This document shows positions 1 to 6,651 of a stretch of 64,000 nucleotides of DNA, piece by piece. The translations under genes were made by a program, and so were the position numbers. Source of the stretch: Magnetospirillum sp. ME-1 (GTDB taxonomy: Bacteria; Pseudomonadota; Alphaproteobacteria; Rhodospirillales; Magnetospirillaceae). Every line of letters starts with the position of its first letter. The first letter of the stretch is position 1. The DNA is taken from the NCBI RefSeq assembly GCF_002105535.1, contig NZ_CP015848.1, positions 3,452,926 through 3,516,925 on the forward strand. The letters are read 5' to 3'. Under the pieces are notes generated by a model. The model saw only the letters and a list, made by a program, of their open reading frames with translations, had not been told where the DNA came from and made no database searches.

Positions 1-153
1 TCTGGCGCTGCTGATCTGTTCGCGCTTCTTCTGAACGGAAGCAGCTTGCTTGAGCTTCTTGGCCTGATCGGCCTTGGCGTTGGCCTGTAGCTTCAGATTG
101 TCCGCGAAGCTGTTGGGCGTCGCCTCCTCGCTGATGAATTCCCACGCTCGCAT
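1..153 (-). CDS. hypothetical protein, N-terminal part (runs off the left edge)
   Basis: An ATG at 153 opens a frame that stays open to the edge, giving 51 residues that begin MRAWEFISEEATPNSF. A GGGAGA Shine-Dalgarno sequence lies just upstream. The visible part becomes strongly charged and Ala/Lys/Gln-rich and looks helical (repeated KAD, AKKLKQA, QKKREQ). I do not recognise a family. The first palindrome of the TGTCGGG set (168-184) sits about 15 bp upstream of its start, where an operator or attenuator could act. It belongs to the integrated element. Confidence 0.55.
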   Translation of the reverse strand, partial: MRAWEFISEEATPNSFADNLKLQANAKADQAKKLKQAASVQKKREQISSAR

Positions 154-167
154 CACCGTCTCCCTGT

Positions 168-315
168 TGTCGGGTTTCCCGACACTATTTATGGGCATGG
201 GCAAGTTGTCGGGTTTCCCGACAGGAAGCTGGCGTAGGGAAAACCGACAGATGGGCGACATGACCTCGCCTGAACGGTGCTGCTGGCCACAACTTGTCGG
301 GTTTCCCGACAAGTT
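168..315. repeat. three palindromes of the TGTCGGG / CCCGACA family
   Basis: Copies lie at 168-184, 207-223 and 291-315. Each is TGTCGGG, a TTT loop, then CCCGACA. The third is extended to perfect 11-bp arms (AACTTGTCGGG and its complement). A degenerate half (GGGAAAACCGACA) lies near 237-249. The copies sit between the leftward gene ending at the window edge and the rightward gene at 636, so they are in a divergent promoter region. A fourth, slightly imperfect copy is at 4174-4194. Confidence 0.85.
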
Positions 316-337
316 GGCGACGTGGGCACAGGCCATG

Positions 338-379
338 CGTAGGTTTAACCTACGGCAACGGATGTCGTGTAACACGACA
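338..379. repeat. two further short palindromes
   Basis: At 338-354 CGTAGGTT and AACCTACG form perfect 8-bp arms around one T. At 363-379 TGTCGTGT and ACACGACA form perfect 8-bp arms around one A. The second reappears in a longer form at 4206-4226. The one-base spacing favours protein-bound operators over RNA hairpins. Confidence 0.8.
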
Positions 380-578
380 ACGCGATAATTCTCTGAATTA
401 CATCAATATAGTCAATGACTTGCAAATGACGCGATTGCTGTCACGCAGCAATGTGGCTTGGCGTGACAAGCCGACAAAGATTATTTCCAAATTCGCATTC
501 GCAGCACCGTAGATCGGGATAAATACAATGCTGGGGCTTAACTGCATCCGACGGGAACAGTGACAGCCTCTTTCATCA

Positions 579-633
579 GCGTTTTCCAGGCCGCCCCAGC
601 GTTTCAACTGAAAACGCATTGGGAGGAAAACGC
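579..633 (+). promoter_or_regulatory. leader inverted repeat that can sequester a ribosome binding site
   Basis: GCGTTTTCC at 579-587 is complementary to GGAAAACGC at 625-633, which covers part of the GGGAGG Shine-Dalgarno region of the gene starting at 636. A competing smaller hairpin (GCGTTT at about 599-604 with AAACGC at about 612-617) lies between the arms. The arrangement could allow two alternative leader folds. Regulation is inferred from base pairing only. Confidence 0.4.
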
Positions 634-635
634 AA

Positions 636-1805
636 ATGGCACAAATTCAATGGAATAGACACATCAACAAGCTATGCGAGCATCAAGGCGGTCCGCGATA
701 TGACGACATGCTGATCGGCTGCATCGCGGCCTTCAACACGAAGGGGCGCTCGTCCGTGAAGCAGGGCGATTGGCTGGTCAGGCAGTTGGACATGCATTAC
801 GGCATTCAGGTGGCGCATCAGGGCGCAATACAGCTGACGAAGGAACAACGTCGGCCAATCAGGCAGGCCGTGGATTGGGCAAACGCCAATGCATCAAGTG
901 GCCGCATGGCCTATCTGCATGGGCGTTTCCCACATGCTTTCCACGCCGTTTCCACACGGTTCCCACACCGTTTCCACACCAAAGGCGGAAATACGTCTGC
1001 TTCTTCAACGACTTATCCAGTCGCTATTGCTAAACTATTGCTAAAACTAATCGATGCGCCTTTGGCTGTTTCGCGGCCTTCGGCCACGCCCAATGGCCTT
1101 TCAGCCGATTTCACCGATAGTGGCTCGCTTGTGGCTCGCCACTCGGAAGAAGGAAAGGCGATCTGCCCAATCGGAATGAACGACAATGTGATCGACGATG
1201 CGGCTGCGCCACTCCGTGGACTGGCCGCCCAATCGGACGAGCCATTGGGGGGAAAGCAAGAGCCACTTGGAGGTGCTGTGGATTTCGCCACGTGGGCGGC
1301 GAAGGCCAATCGGTCAACAGGTCAGGTGAAGGCCAATTCCAGCAAGGCCACTATATCGCTTTGGGTCGATGGTAGTTCGCGCAGCTATGTGCGCGGCCAA
1401 TTGGAAATAGGGAAGGAAAAGTACCGCCTGAATTTCCGCAGTCCACGCCGCTTGGAGGACTTGATCTATGTGGAGCGCGGACAGGACGCCGAAGCACGCC
1501 AGTGGTACGAGGCCGTCAGCAGCCAGGTCATTCCCAACTTGCAGGCCAAAGCGGACGCGGCCAGCGGCAGATTGCCCAGCAAGCACGTCGCCAGTGCCAT
1601 CCACGAATTCCACGACAGCAAATGTGAAGGGCGCGGCATGAGCGATGGTATTGCGATCTTGGGCTACAACAGCGAACTGCCCTCGTATTGCGTGGTGCAG
1701 ATTAACGGCAGGAACTGGAAATTTGATCTCCAGGCCACCCACAGCACGAACGCAAGAGCGCCGCAGTTCAAGGCAACCGCCGAGCGGTCATCCGAAGCAG
1801 CGTAG
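636..1805 (+). CDS. hypothetical element protein containing an iteron-like DNA array
   Basis: The frame encodes 389 residues and starts with ATG after a strong GGGAGG site 9 bp upstream. I recognise no domain. The N-terminal 100 residues are hydrophilic and look like an ordinary folded protein. Residues about 97-114 are Phe/His/Arg-rich because the DNA there is an 11-bp repeat array (924-980) read in shifting frames. Residues about 120-230 are low-complexity and match other short DNA repeats. The C-terminal 160 residues (from about FATWAAKANRSTGQVK) again look like a compact domain with WYEAVSSQVIPNLQ and CVVQINGRNWKFDL. The two ends may be real domains joined by a repeat-expanded linker. A replication or maintenance protein is possible but unproven. 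Confidence 0.5.
   Translation: MAQIQWNRHINKLCEHQGGPRYDDMLIGCIAAFNTKGRSSVKQGDWLVRQLDMHYGIQVAHQGAIQLTKEQRRPIRQAVDWANANASSGRMAYLHGRFPHAFHAVSTRFPHRFHTKGGNTSASSTTYPVAIAKLLLKLIDAPLAVSRPSATPNGLSADFTDSGSLVARHSEEGKAICPIGMNDNVIDDAAAPLRGLAAQSDEPLGGKQEPLGGAVDFATWAAKANRSTGQVKANSSKATISLWVDGSSRSYVRGQLEIGKEKYRLNFRSPRRLEDLIYVERGQDAEARQWYEAVSSQVIPNLQAKADAASGRLPSKHVASAIHEFHDSKCEGRGMSDGIAILGYNSELPSYCVVQINGRNWKFDLQATHSTNARAPQFKATAERSSEAA
924..980 (+). repeat. iteron-like array of five units, about 11 bp each
   Basis: The core TTTCC(C)ACA(C) recurs with TTTCC or TTCCC beginning at 926, 938, 949, 960 and 971, so successive spacings are 12, 11, 11 and 11 bp. The period is about one DNA helical turn and is not a multiple of three, so the array cannot be explained as a protein repeat. 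It is followed by a locally AT-rich stretch (1018-1053) with a duplicated CTATTGCTAAA. An array plus AT-rich block resembles a replication origin or partition site; this is an inference. Confidence 0.6.
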
Positions 1806-1902
1806 CGATGATGGCCTGATGCACGGCCTCCTCGATCAGCACGACTTCGTTGTCAAAGCCGATCTCGCAATAGCCCCTCGGCAAATAGGTCAGTCTGCTC
1901 AT
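1768..1902 (-). CDS. small hypothetical protein, 44 residues
   Basis: It starts with ATG at 1902 behind an exceptionally good Shine-Dalgarno sequence (AAGGAGGAG, 8 bp upstream), which is the main argument that it is real. The product (MSRLTYLPRGYCEIGFDNEV, then a hydrophobic helix VVLIEEAVHQAIIATLL and a basic tail) is not recognised. Its 3' end overlaps the end of the convergent gene 636-1805 by 38 bp. It is divergent from the gene at 2009, and both share an intergenic region with a perfect palindrome at 1955-1977. Confidence 0.55.
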   Translation of the reverse strand: MSRLTYLPRGYCEIGFDNEVVLIEEAVHQAIIATLLRMTARRLP

Positions 1903-1954
1903 GGCGTTTTCTCCTCCTTGCGTCAGCGTCCAGCGTGGCGCTGCTCCGCAAGCG

Positions 1955-1977
1955 TATTTAGCGCGGATGGCTAAATA
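1955..1977. promoter_or_regulatory. operator-like palindrome in a divergent promoter region
   Basis: TATTTAGC and GCTAAATA form perfect 8-bp arms separated by 7 bp, midway between the start codons at 1902 (minus) and 2009 (plus). The TTTAGC/GCTAAA half-sites recall plasmid partition-type operators, but the spacing differs from the classical site, so only a generic operator call is supported. Confidence 0.5.
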
Positions 1978-2008
1978 GCGGGTCGAAACACCTTGAGGAG
2001 GAACGGTC

Positions 2009-2314
2009 ATGCTGCTGGAAGAGGTCTATGGGGAATTGAGGGATATGTGGATGGTCGAGAGCCAATATGAATTCTCGCGGTTTTGGCTCGGCCAATCGCG
2101 CAGCTATATGTCCTGCGCCAAGGCGCGGAAGCGGCCACCGTCATTGCTGGTGCTGATGCGGCTGTCGCAACGGCTTGCGTCCATCTCGGCCAAATATGCC
2201 GCCGTGGCGACGACCGAGATGGAACTGGCCAACTGCCGCAGGTTGGCTATCATTAAAGAGCGGATTGGGAACGAGACTCTTCGTCTAGCAGTAATTGTTT
2301 CGCCGACGAGTTAA
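2009..2314 (+). CDS. small conserved-looking element protein, 101 residues
   Basis: ATG at 2009 follows a GAGGAGG Shine-Dalgarno sequence. The product has the pattern EVYGELRDMWMVESQYEFSR, then FWLGQSRSYMSCAKARKRPPSL and a helical LMRLSQRLASISAKYA tail. This resembles small proteins of unknown function found on alphaproteobacterial elements (possibly DUF6626; from memory, not searched), and the SQYEFSR..WLG..RSYMS core has a helix-turn-helix look. It could be the regulator that binds the adjacent palindrome. Its 3' end overlaps the convergent kinase gene by 62 bp. Confidence 0.6.
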   Translation: MLLEEVYGELRDMWMVESQYEFSRFWLGQSRSYMSCAKARKRPPSLLVLMRLSQRLASISAKYAAVATTEMELANCRRLAIIKERIGNETLRLAVIVSPTS

Positions 2315-3575
2315 CGGTAGCTTCACGAAGCGTAAACAGGAACTTTGTCCCGACGTTCGGAGTGGATTCAACCCAAATGTTGCCACCAAATCGATTGACG
2401 ATGCGTCGACAAATAGCCAGGCCAATACCTGTCCCAGGCAATTCAAGTGATGTTGCAAGTCTTTGAAACATAACAAATATTTTTTCAAAGTACTGGCCAT
2501 CAATTCCGATGCCATTATCCTCAATGATAAATTGATAAATGCCGCCCCCCATGTCCTGCGCATAAATATTTATGAAAATATCGCGGCAGCTACTTCTATA
2601 CTTTATTGAGTTTTCTATAAGGTTCTGAAATAGGCTGGTGAGATATAGTTTTTCTGCCATTACTTCAGGAAGGGGAGCAACATGAATATCGACCCCAGAC
2701 TCTTCAATCTCCAACTTCAAATTCGCCAATGCGGCGGAGACGGCTTGATTGGCGCTTGTTGGCTGAAGCACTTTACACTGATCGCTTGCGCGAGCGTATT
2801 CAAGCAAACCTTCAATTAGTGAAGACATTTGCCTTGAGTAGTTAACAATAAAATTAATAAAATCATCCGCATCACTATCAAGCTTTCCAGAAAACCTCCG
2901 CGATAGCAACTGAGAGTAACTAACAATATTGCGCAGAGGGGTTTGCAGATCGTGGGACGCCACATAGGCAAATTGCCTTAAGTCTTCGTTAGACTGTTTC
3001 AGCAAAATATTTCTATCTTCAAGCTTCTTTTCGCGCTCTACTACCTCTGTCAAATTGCTAACAATATAAAAATATAGATCAGCCCCAATGCTTCCCAGGC
3101 TTCCATATGAGAGCGAAAGATGCAGCGCATTTCCATTCATGCTTTCAACGGTCACAATATCGCGATCCATGCAGTATTTTATATCAGCGAGTGAACACGA
3201 CTCCTTTACGCATTCATTTCCGCAGAATAAAAATTTTACATGCCGTCCAGCCAAGCTTTGCGTTTTGCACTCAAACATTTTGTGTATTGCATTATTGGCA
3301 TTTACAATTTTACCGCTTTTATCAAATAGAATAATTCCATCGCTTACTGTTTCAAATATTTTTTTGAATTGCTCATCCGCATTCAGCTTAAGCATCTCAT
3401 ATGCTTTTAAGAGATCCTTTTCAGTTTCAAAATTTGATGTTTTTTCTCTCCGCAGATCGGCGTCATTTTGACAATAGGCTTGATCAACCAAATCAATTAG
3501 AACGTTTATGTCAACGACCCCACTCGCAGAATTTTTAGCTGCTCGCTTTAGCTGTTTTTCAAGAAGCTTGTGCAT
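2253..3575 (-). CDS. PAS-domain sensor histidine kinase
   Basis: The product is 440 residues, soluble, with no membrane segment. Residues about 70-180 form a PAS domain (FETVSDGIILFDKSGKIVNA). It contains a Cys cluster C118-x3-C122-x4-C127-x7-C135, which could bind a metal or act as a redox switch. A coiled linker (EVVEREKKLEDRNILLKQ) leads to the phosphoacceptor box ASHDLQTPLR with His208. The ATPase domain has NLIENSIKYR, DNGIGID and GTGIGLAI. No receiver domain or response regulator is adjacent. The gene is visibly more AT-rich than the chromosome to the right, which fits acquisition with the element. The next gene on the same strand side is a bacteriohemerythrin, so oxygen or redox sensing is a reasonable inference. 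Confidence 0.85.
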   Translation of the reverse strand: MHKLLEKQLKRAAKNSASGVVDINVLIDLVDQAYCQNDADLRREKTSNFETEKDLLKAYEMLKLNADEQFKKIFETVSDGIILFDKSGKIVNANNAIHKMFECKTQSLAGRHVKFLFCGNECVKESCSLADIKYCMDRDIVTVESMNGNALHLSLSYGSLGSIGADLYFYIVSNLTEVVEREKKLEDRNILLKQSNEDLRQFAYVASHDLQTPLRNIVSYSQLLSRRFSGKLDSDADDFINFIVNYSRQMSSLIEGLLEYARASDQCKVLQPTSANQAVSAALANLKLEIEESGVDIHVAPLPEVMAEKLYLTSLFQNLIENSIKYRSSCRDIFINIYAQDMGGGIYQFIIEDNGIGIDGQYFEKIFVMFQRLATSLELPGTGIGLAICRRIVNRFGGNIWVESTPNVGTKFLFTLREATVNSSAKQLLLDEESRSQSAL

Positions 3576-3675
3576 GGCTATTAGAATCCAGCGTTATATG
3601 TTTAAAAAAATACAACTGACTTGCGGCAAACATTTCGCTGTAATGCTTCTCCATGCGGACCAGCAAAGTCGCGCA

Positions 3676-4053
3676 TTATAGGCAGCAGATATATTCCTTA
3701 TCGTCATTCATAATATGATCGATTAAGCGATCCATTGTATCTGATAGCATTTTTGAAGTGGCAATGCTTTTGTTTGCATATATTGTCTGAACGCACTCTC
3801 GAAAAAACTCATGCTTTTTCTTGTGCTCGATCAGTCCTTTGTACGAATTTTTTGCCAATAGATCTTCCTCAAAATCGAGGTGATGCAGTATGTATTCAAC
3901 CACCTCATCAAGTGCGGCCTGAATGATCTCCGCGTCCTCATCGCCAGACAGGCCGCGAACCATATTGGCCGTATCAATCAGCCTTCTGTGCTGATGGTCC
4001 AGATCGGAATTTCCGACGGACATATCGTCGCGCCAGATTATTGTCCCTGTCAT
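3676..4053 (-). CDS. bacteriohemerythrin
   Basis: The product is 125 residues from the ATG at 4053, chosen because GAGGA lies 7 bp upstream; an in-frame ATG at 4080 lacks this. It is a single-domain hemerythrin, a non-heme di-iron oxygen-binding protein. All expected ligands can be placed: His22 (DHQHRRLID), His58 and Glu62 (HHLDFEEDLL), His77 and His81 (IEHKKKHEFF), His113 and Asp118 (HIMNDDKEY). The C-terminus ends in an unusual CCL. It lies 100 bp upstream of the sensor kinase on the same strand, suggesting co-transcription. It may deliver oxygen or serve as the oxygen-responsive partner. Confidence 0.9.
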   Translation of the reverse strand: MTGTIIWRDDMSVGNSDLDHQHRRLIDTANMVRGLSGDEDAEIIQAALDEVVEYILHHLDFEEDLLAKNSYKGLIEHKKKHEFFRECVQTIYANKSIATSKMLSDTMDRLIDHIMNDDKEYICCL

Positions 4054-4173
4054 TTTCTGTTCCTCTGCCCAACTTGGCATAATGCCAAAAGCATAGAGTA
4101 AGCTTATGACATGTTGATGGTGGCGAAGTCTCAAATCGGGCGTGAATGAGATGTAAAATTTCTGTATCGGGGG

Positions 4174-4226
4174 CTTGTTGGGTTTCCCGACAAGTTGTCC
4201 GTATCGCTGTCGTGTTACACGACAGC
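4174..4226. repeat. right-hand copies of the element palindromes
   Basis: At 4174-4194 CTTGTTGGG and CCCGACAAG flank TTT with one mismatch, matching the TGTCGGG family at 168-315. At 4206-4226 GCTGTCGTGT and ACACGACAGC form perfect 10-bp arms around one T, matching the palindrome at 363-379. The two types therefore occur in the same order on both sides of the block 636-4053. They lie upstream of the hemerythrin start. Confidence 0.8.
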
Positions 4227-4372
4227 CGACCGCCGCGTTCGGTGGTCAGACTTCCCATTATAGCATACGATAACGAGCAAACTCGGACAAGAACAAAGCA
4301 CGAACATCGCGCGTCGCAGTGATCTGCTGAAGCGTCTATGACGATGAAAACATTGAGAAAAGTGAAAATAAA

Positions 4373-4393
4373 TTAGCAGTTTCGTTAGCAGTT
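4373..4393 (+). repeat. 12-bp-spaced direct repeat near the integration site
   Basis: TTAGCAGTT occurs at 4373-4381 and 4385-4393 in an AT-rich stretch about 58 bp from the tRNA fragment. Paired direct repeats at this distance from a core site are typical of integrase or excisionase arm sites, but this is inferred from position alone. Confidence 0.45.
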
Positions 4394-4450
4394 ATTTTTT
4401 ATGTGTCATAACGCGTTGTTATTGCAGCTATTATTGAAAGTACCGACAAA

Positions 4451-4494
4451 CTCTGACTCCGCCAGTCTAGGTTCGAATCCTAGTCCCCCAGCCA
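4451..4494 (+). other. tRNA-Gln 3' fragment, attachment-site scar
   Basis: The stretch reads as a tRNA from the anticodon loop onward: CTCTGAC (anticodon CTG, glutamine), the anticodon-stem 3' strand TCCGC, variable CAGT, T-arm CTAGG-TTCGAAT-CCTAG, acceptor strand TCCCCCA, discriminator G and encoded CCA. The upstream sequence has no D-arm or 5' acceptor strand, so the gene is not complete. Identity starting inside the anticodon loop fits tyrosine-integrase crossover. Confidence 0.8.
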
Positions 4495-4802
4495 ATCTTT
4501 CCGCAGCCCCCTTGACAGTTCTGGACTTCGGCCATCGCCAGTGGTCACTGGTGCTGCGCTTGTGTCACAACGGCGTATCACAATGACCACCAGGCGGTGG
4601 TGGTGATCTGCTCTTCCGAAAAACTGCTCCCCTTCATCTCGTCCATCCTCCGATGGCCCGGACTCTACTTCAAACAGGAGGAGATTTCCCAAGGCACATC
4701 AGCGGCAAGCCATGGCGTTCGCGCAGGGAGCGGCACAACCGGTTATCGGTAATGTCGGCCTTCAAGGGGCCCACATCCGGTCTTCGGGAATGGAAAACGC
4801 CT
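4495..4802. other. 308-bp stretch without a recognisable gene
   Basis: This lies between the attachment scar and the NosL-family gene. Short open frames on both strands have no recognisable product and no good ribosome binding site. A Gly/Thr-poor stretch around 4585-4600 has GGTGGT/CCACCA runs. No promoter or terminator is called with confidence. It also serves as the 3' flank of the minus-strand copper cluster. Confidence 0.5.
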
Positions 4803-5291
4803 TCACTTCACCCCGCCCTTGTCGAGGTTTTTGAGCAATTCCGCCCCGATCTGATCGAAGGTCAGGATGCGCTTGCCCTTGTGATCGGCCATGAATTCGT
4901 CCGCATCGGCCTTCGACGCCAGCGGCACCAATTCGTGGCCCATGGGCCCCAGGACGTCCGAGCCCACCACGAAGAAGGCTCCTCGGGCGTCCAGGGTCTT
5001 GACCCCGTAATAATCGGTCACCGCCACGATGGCGATTTCGCCGGAACCATGGCCGGGGGCATAACCGGCGATGTCGCGCATGAACTTGAACAGATCCTTG
5101 GCGCCGTCGAAATAGTGGGTATGGCCGTCCTTGAACACCACGGCGGCAACCCATTCGGGATATTTGGCCACGAACATGCCGCAGACCGGGCAGACGCTGG
5201 TGGGACCGGGCGGCGCGACCACCACTTCGCCCGCCTCCACCTTGGCGGCAAGCAGGACCAGCGACAGCAGCAGGACGGCGATCAGGCGCAT
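4803..5291 (-). CDS. NosL-family periplasmic copper-binding protein
   Basis: The product is 162 residues with an N-terminal signal peptide (MRLIAVLLLSLVLLAAKVEA) that has no lipobox Cys, unlike classical NosL lipoproteins. The NosL hallmark CPVCGM follows directly, then YFDGAKDLFKF, DYY and FVVGSDVLGPMGHELVP, which match the family. NosL proteins bind Cu(I) and help mature the copper centres of nitrous oxide reductase. No nosZ, nosR or nosDFY is present here, so another periplasmic copper target is likely. It is the last gene of the long minus-strand cluster, 53 bp after the second NosL gene. Confidence 0.85.
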   Translation of the reverse strand: MRLIAVLLLSLVLLAAKVEAGEVVVAPPGPTSVCPVCGMFVAKYPEWVAAVVFKDGHTHYFDGAKDLFKFMRDIAGYAPGHGSGEIAIVAVTDYYGVKTLDARGAFFVVGSDVLGPMGHELVPLASKADADEFMADHKGKRILTFDQIGAELLKNLDKGGVK

Positions 5292-5344
5292 GACGTTTTC
5301 CTGGAAAGAAAGGGGAGGCCATTGGCGGCCTCCCTCGTTGGATT

Positions 5345-5938
5345 TCAGCCCTTGTGCATCTCGCCCATGGCCTTGCGGCGGCGTTCGTCACGCTTCATGC
5401 GGATCATCTTGGTGTCCTCGGCCATGCCCATATAGGTGAGCATCAGGGCCTTGTCGAAATCGGCCAACTCGCCGCCGCCTTTGGCCGCTTCGGCAGCGAC
5501 TTTGGAGGCGAAGGAGGTCTTGGGCTTCTTGGTCATGACGCCCCGGTGCTCGCCGCCGATGACATAGGTGGCGGCCTCGGCATTGGTCAGGGGCTTGATG
5601 GCCTCGCCGGAACCGTTATCCGGGGCGTAGATGGCCTTGGGCATCCGATCCAGATTGACCGACAACGAAATGGCGGCGCAGTGAATCGAACAGGTGCCGT
5701 CCACCAGATCGTCGGAGTAATGCACAAGATGACGGCTGAAGTGGTACTCCTTGCGGTCCATGCCGCAATAGGGACACTTGGCGTACTTGGTCAGTTCGTC
5801 CACCAGCGGGGTCGGGTCCTTGGGCTTCTTCGGGATGAACTGCACCGGCGTGCCGTCGCCCTCGGCGGCCATGGCGGGAACGGCGGCGGCCACCAGGCCC
5901 AAAGTGGTACCGGCGGTCAGGAATTTACGACGGTTCAT
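5345..5938 (-). CDS. NosL-family protein with Tat signal
   Basis: The product is 197 residues from the ATG at 5938, chosen for a GAGGAGAG site 6-7 bp upstream and because it begins a Tat signal peptide (NRRKFLTAG, then hydrophobic core and AMA cleavage). The mature part carries the NosL-type CPYCGM motif, a HYSDDLVDGTCSIHC segment adding two Cys and His, and a basic C-terminal tail (MKRDERRRKAMGEMHKG). Twin-arginine export suggests folding or metal loading in the cytoplasm before translocation. It pairs with the Sec-type NosL downstream and follows the DsbD_2-like gene by 23 bp. Confidence 0.85.
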   Translation of the reverse strand: MNRRKFLTAGTTLGLVAAAVPAMAAEGDGTPVQFIPKKPKDPTPLVDELTKYAKCPYCGMDRKEYHFSRHLVHYSDDLVDGTCSIHCAAISLSVNLDRMPKAIYAPDNGSGEAIKPLTNAEAATYVIGGEHRGVMTKKPKTSFASKVAAEAAKGGGELADFDKALMLTYMGMAEDTKMIRMKRDERRRKAMGEMHKG

Positions 5939-5961
5939 TCTTCTCTCCTCTCCAAGACAAC

Positions 5962-6651
5962 TCACCAATTCGACAGATTCTTCATCACCGCGAAGAAGCG
6001 CAGACCCTGCATCAGGGTGGCGGCGCCCAGCGCGATGACCACTATGGCCGCGCCCTTCAGCAGCCAACCGCGCGCCCGCGCCCCCAGGCGCCCCAGCGCG
6101 AAACTCACAAACAGCATGGACGGCAAGGTCCCCAGTCCGAAGGCCAGCATCAGCAGGCCACCCTGCCAGACCGCCGGGGCAGTGCTGGCCTTGACCGCCA
6201 CCGCCAGAGTCAGGGCGCAGGGCATCAGCCCGTTCATCACCCCGGCCATGGCGGCCCCCTTGGCCGCTCCCTTGGAGGCGGCAGCGAAGTAGTATTTTCC
6301 GAACATCCGCATGGGGATGCCGATCACCGGCAGCCGCCGGGGCAGCAGCCCCAGGATATCGAGGCCGAGCAGGATGACCACCAGACCCGCCACGATCTGC
6401 AAGATGCCCTGAACCTTGCCGACCAAGCCGGTGGAGACCAGGGCAAGGCCCAGAGCGGCGGCCATGAATCCCACCAGCACGTAGATGGACACTCGTGCCC
6501 CGTGATAGGCCAGCGCCGGCACCGCCCCCCGGCCCGCCTCGCCCATGCGGACAAAGCAGGCCGACACCAGGGAGCCGCACATGCCGACGCAATGGCCGCT
6601 CCCCAGGATGCCCGCCATGAAGGCGAGGGTGTAGTCGAGTTCGCCTCCCAC
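5962..6651 (-). CDS. DsbD_2/TauE-like polytopic membrane protein
   Basis: The product is 229 residues with about six membrane helices. The N-terminal motif GSGHCVGMCGSL is typical of the cytochrome-biogenesis/UreH-like transmembrane family (DsbD_2), often found beside copper ATPases in cbb3-oxidase assembly clusters. A second signature NGLMPCALTL provides another membrane Cys. Such proteins are thought to move reducing equivalents or metal across the membrane. Start is a GTG that immediately follows the stop codon of the copper ATPase gene, so translation is probably coupled. Confidence 0.8.
   Translation of the reverse strand: MGGELDYTLAFMAGILGSGHCVGMCGSLVSACFVRMGEAGRGAVPALAYHGARVSIYVLVGFMAAALGLALVSTGLVGKVQGILQIVAGLVVILLGLDILGLLPRRLPVIGIPMRMFGKYYFAAASKGAAKGAAMAGVMNGLMPCALTLAVAVKASTAPAVWQGGLLMLAFGLGTLPSMLFVSFALGRLGARARGWLLKGAAIVVIALGAATLMQGLRFFAVMKNLSNW

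Larger units (their letters stand above)
1..4494. mobile_element. right end of an integrated element (genomic island) at a tRNA-Gln gene
   Basis: The stretch ends at a duplicated 3' fragment of a tRNA gene (4451-4494), the usual scar of tyrosine-recombinase integration. Its content is accessory: small unknown genes, an AT-richer sensor kinase, a hemerythrin, and several families of palindromes and direct repeats, against a uniformly GC-rich housekeeping background to the right. The fragment reads 5' to 3' rightwards, so the intact tRNA-Gln and probably the integrase gene should lie left of the window. No integrase, relaxase or transposase is visible here. The left boundary is outside the window. 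Confidence 0.65.

Noticed and set aside
924-980. CRISPR array
   Set aside because: Units are about 11 bp without spacers of constant length; no cas genes in the window.
1-4494. Part of a magnetosome island
   Set aside because: No mam, mms or related gene is visible; hemerythrins are also common outside such islands.
4451-4494. Complete tRNA-Gln gene
   Set aside because: No D-arm or 5' acceptor strand can be formed from the sequence upstream of 4451.
4480-4692. Short reading frames between the tRNA fragment and the NosL gene
   Set aside because: Low-complexity translations, no ribosome binding site, one overlaps the tRNA scar.
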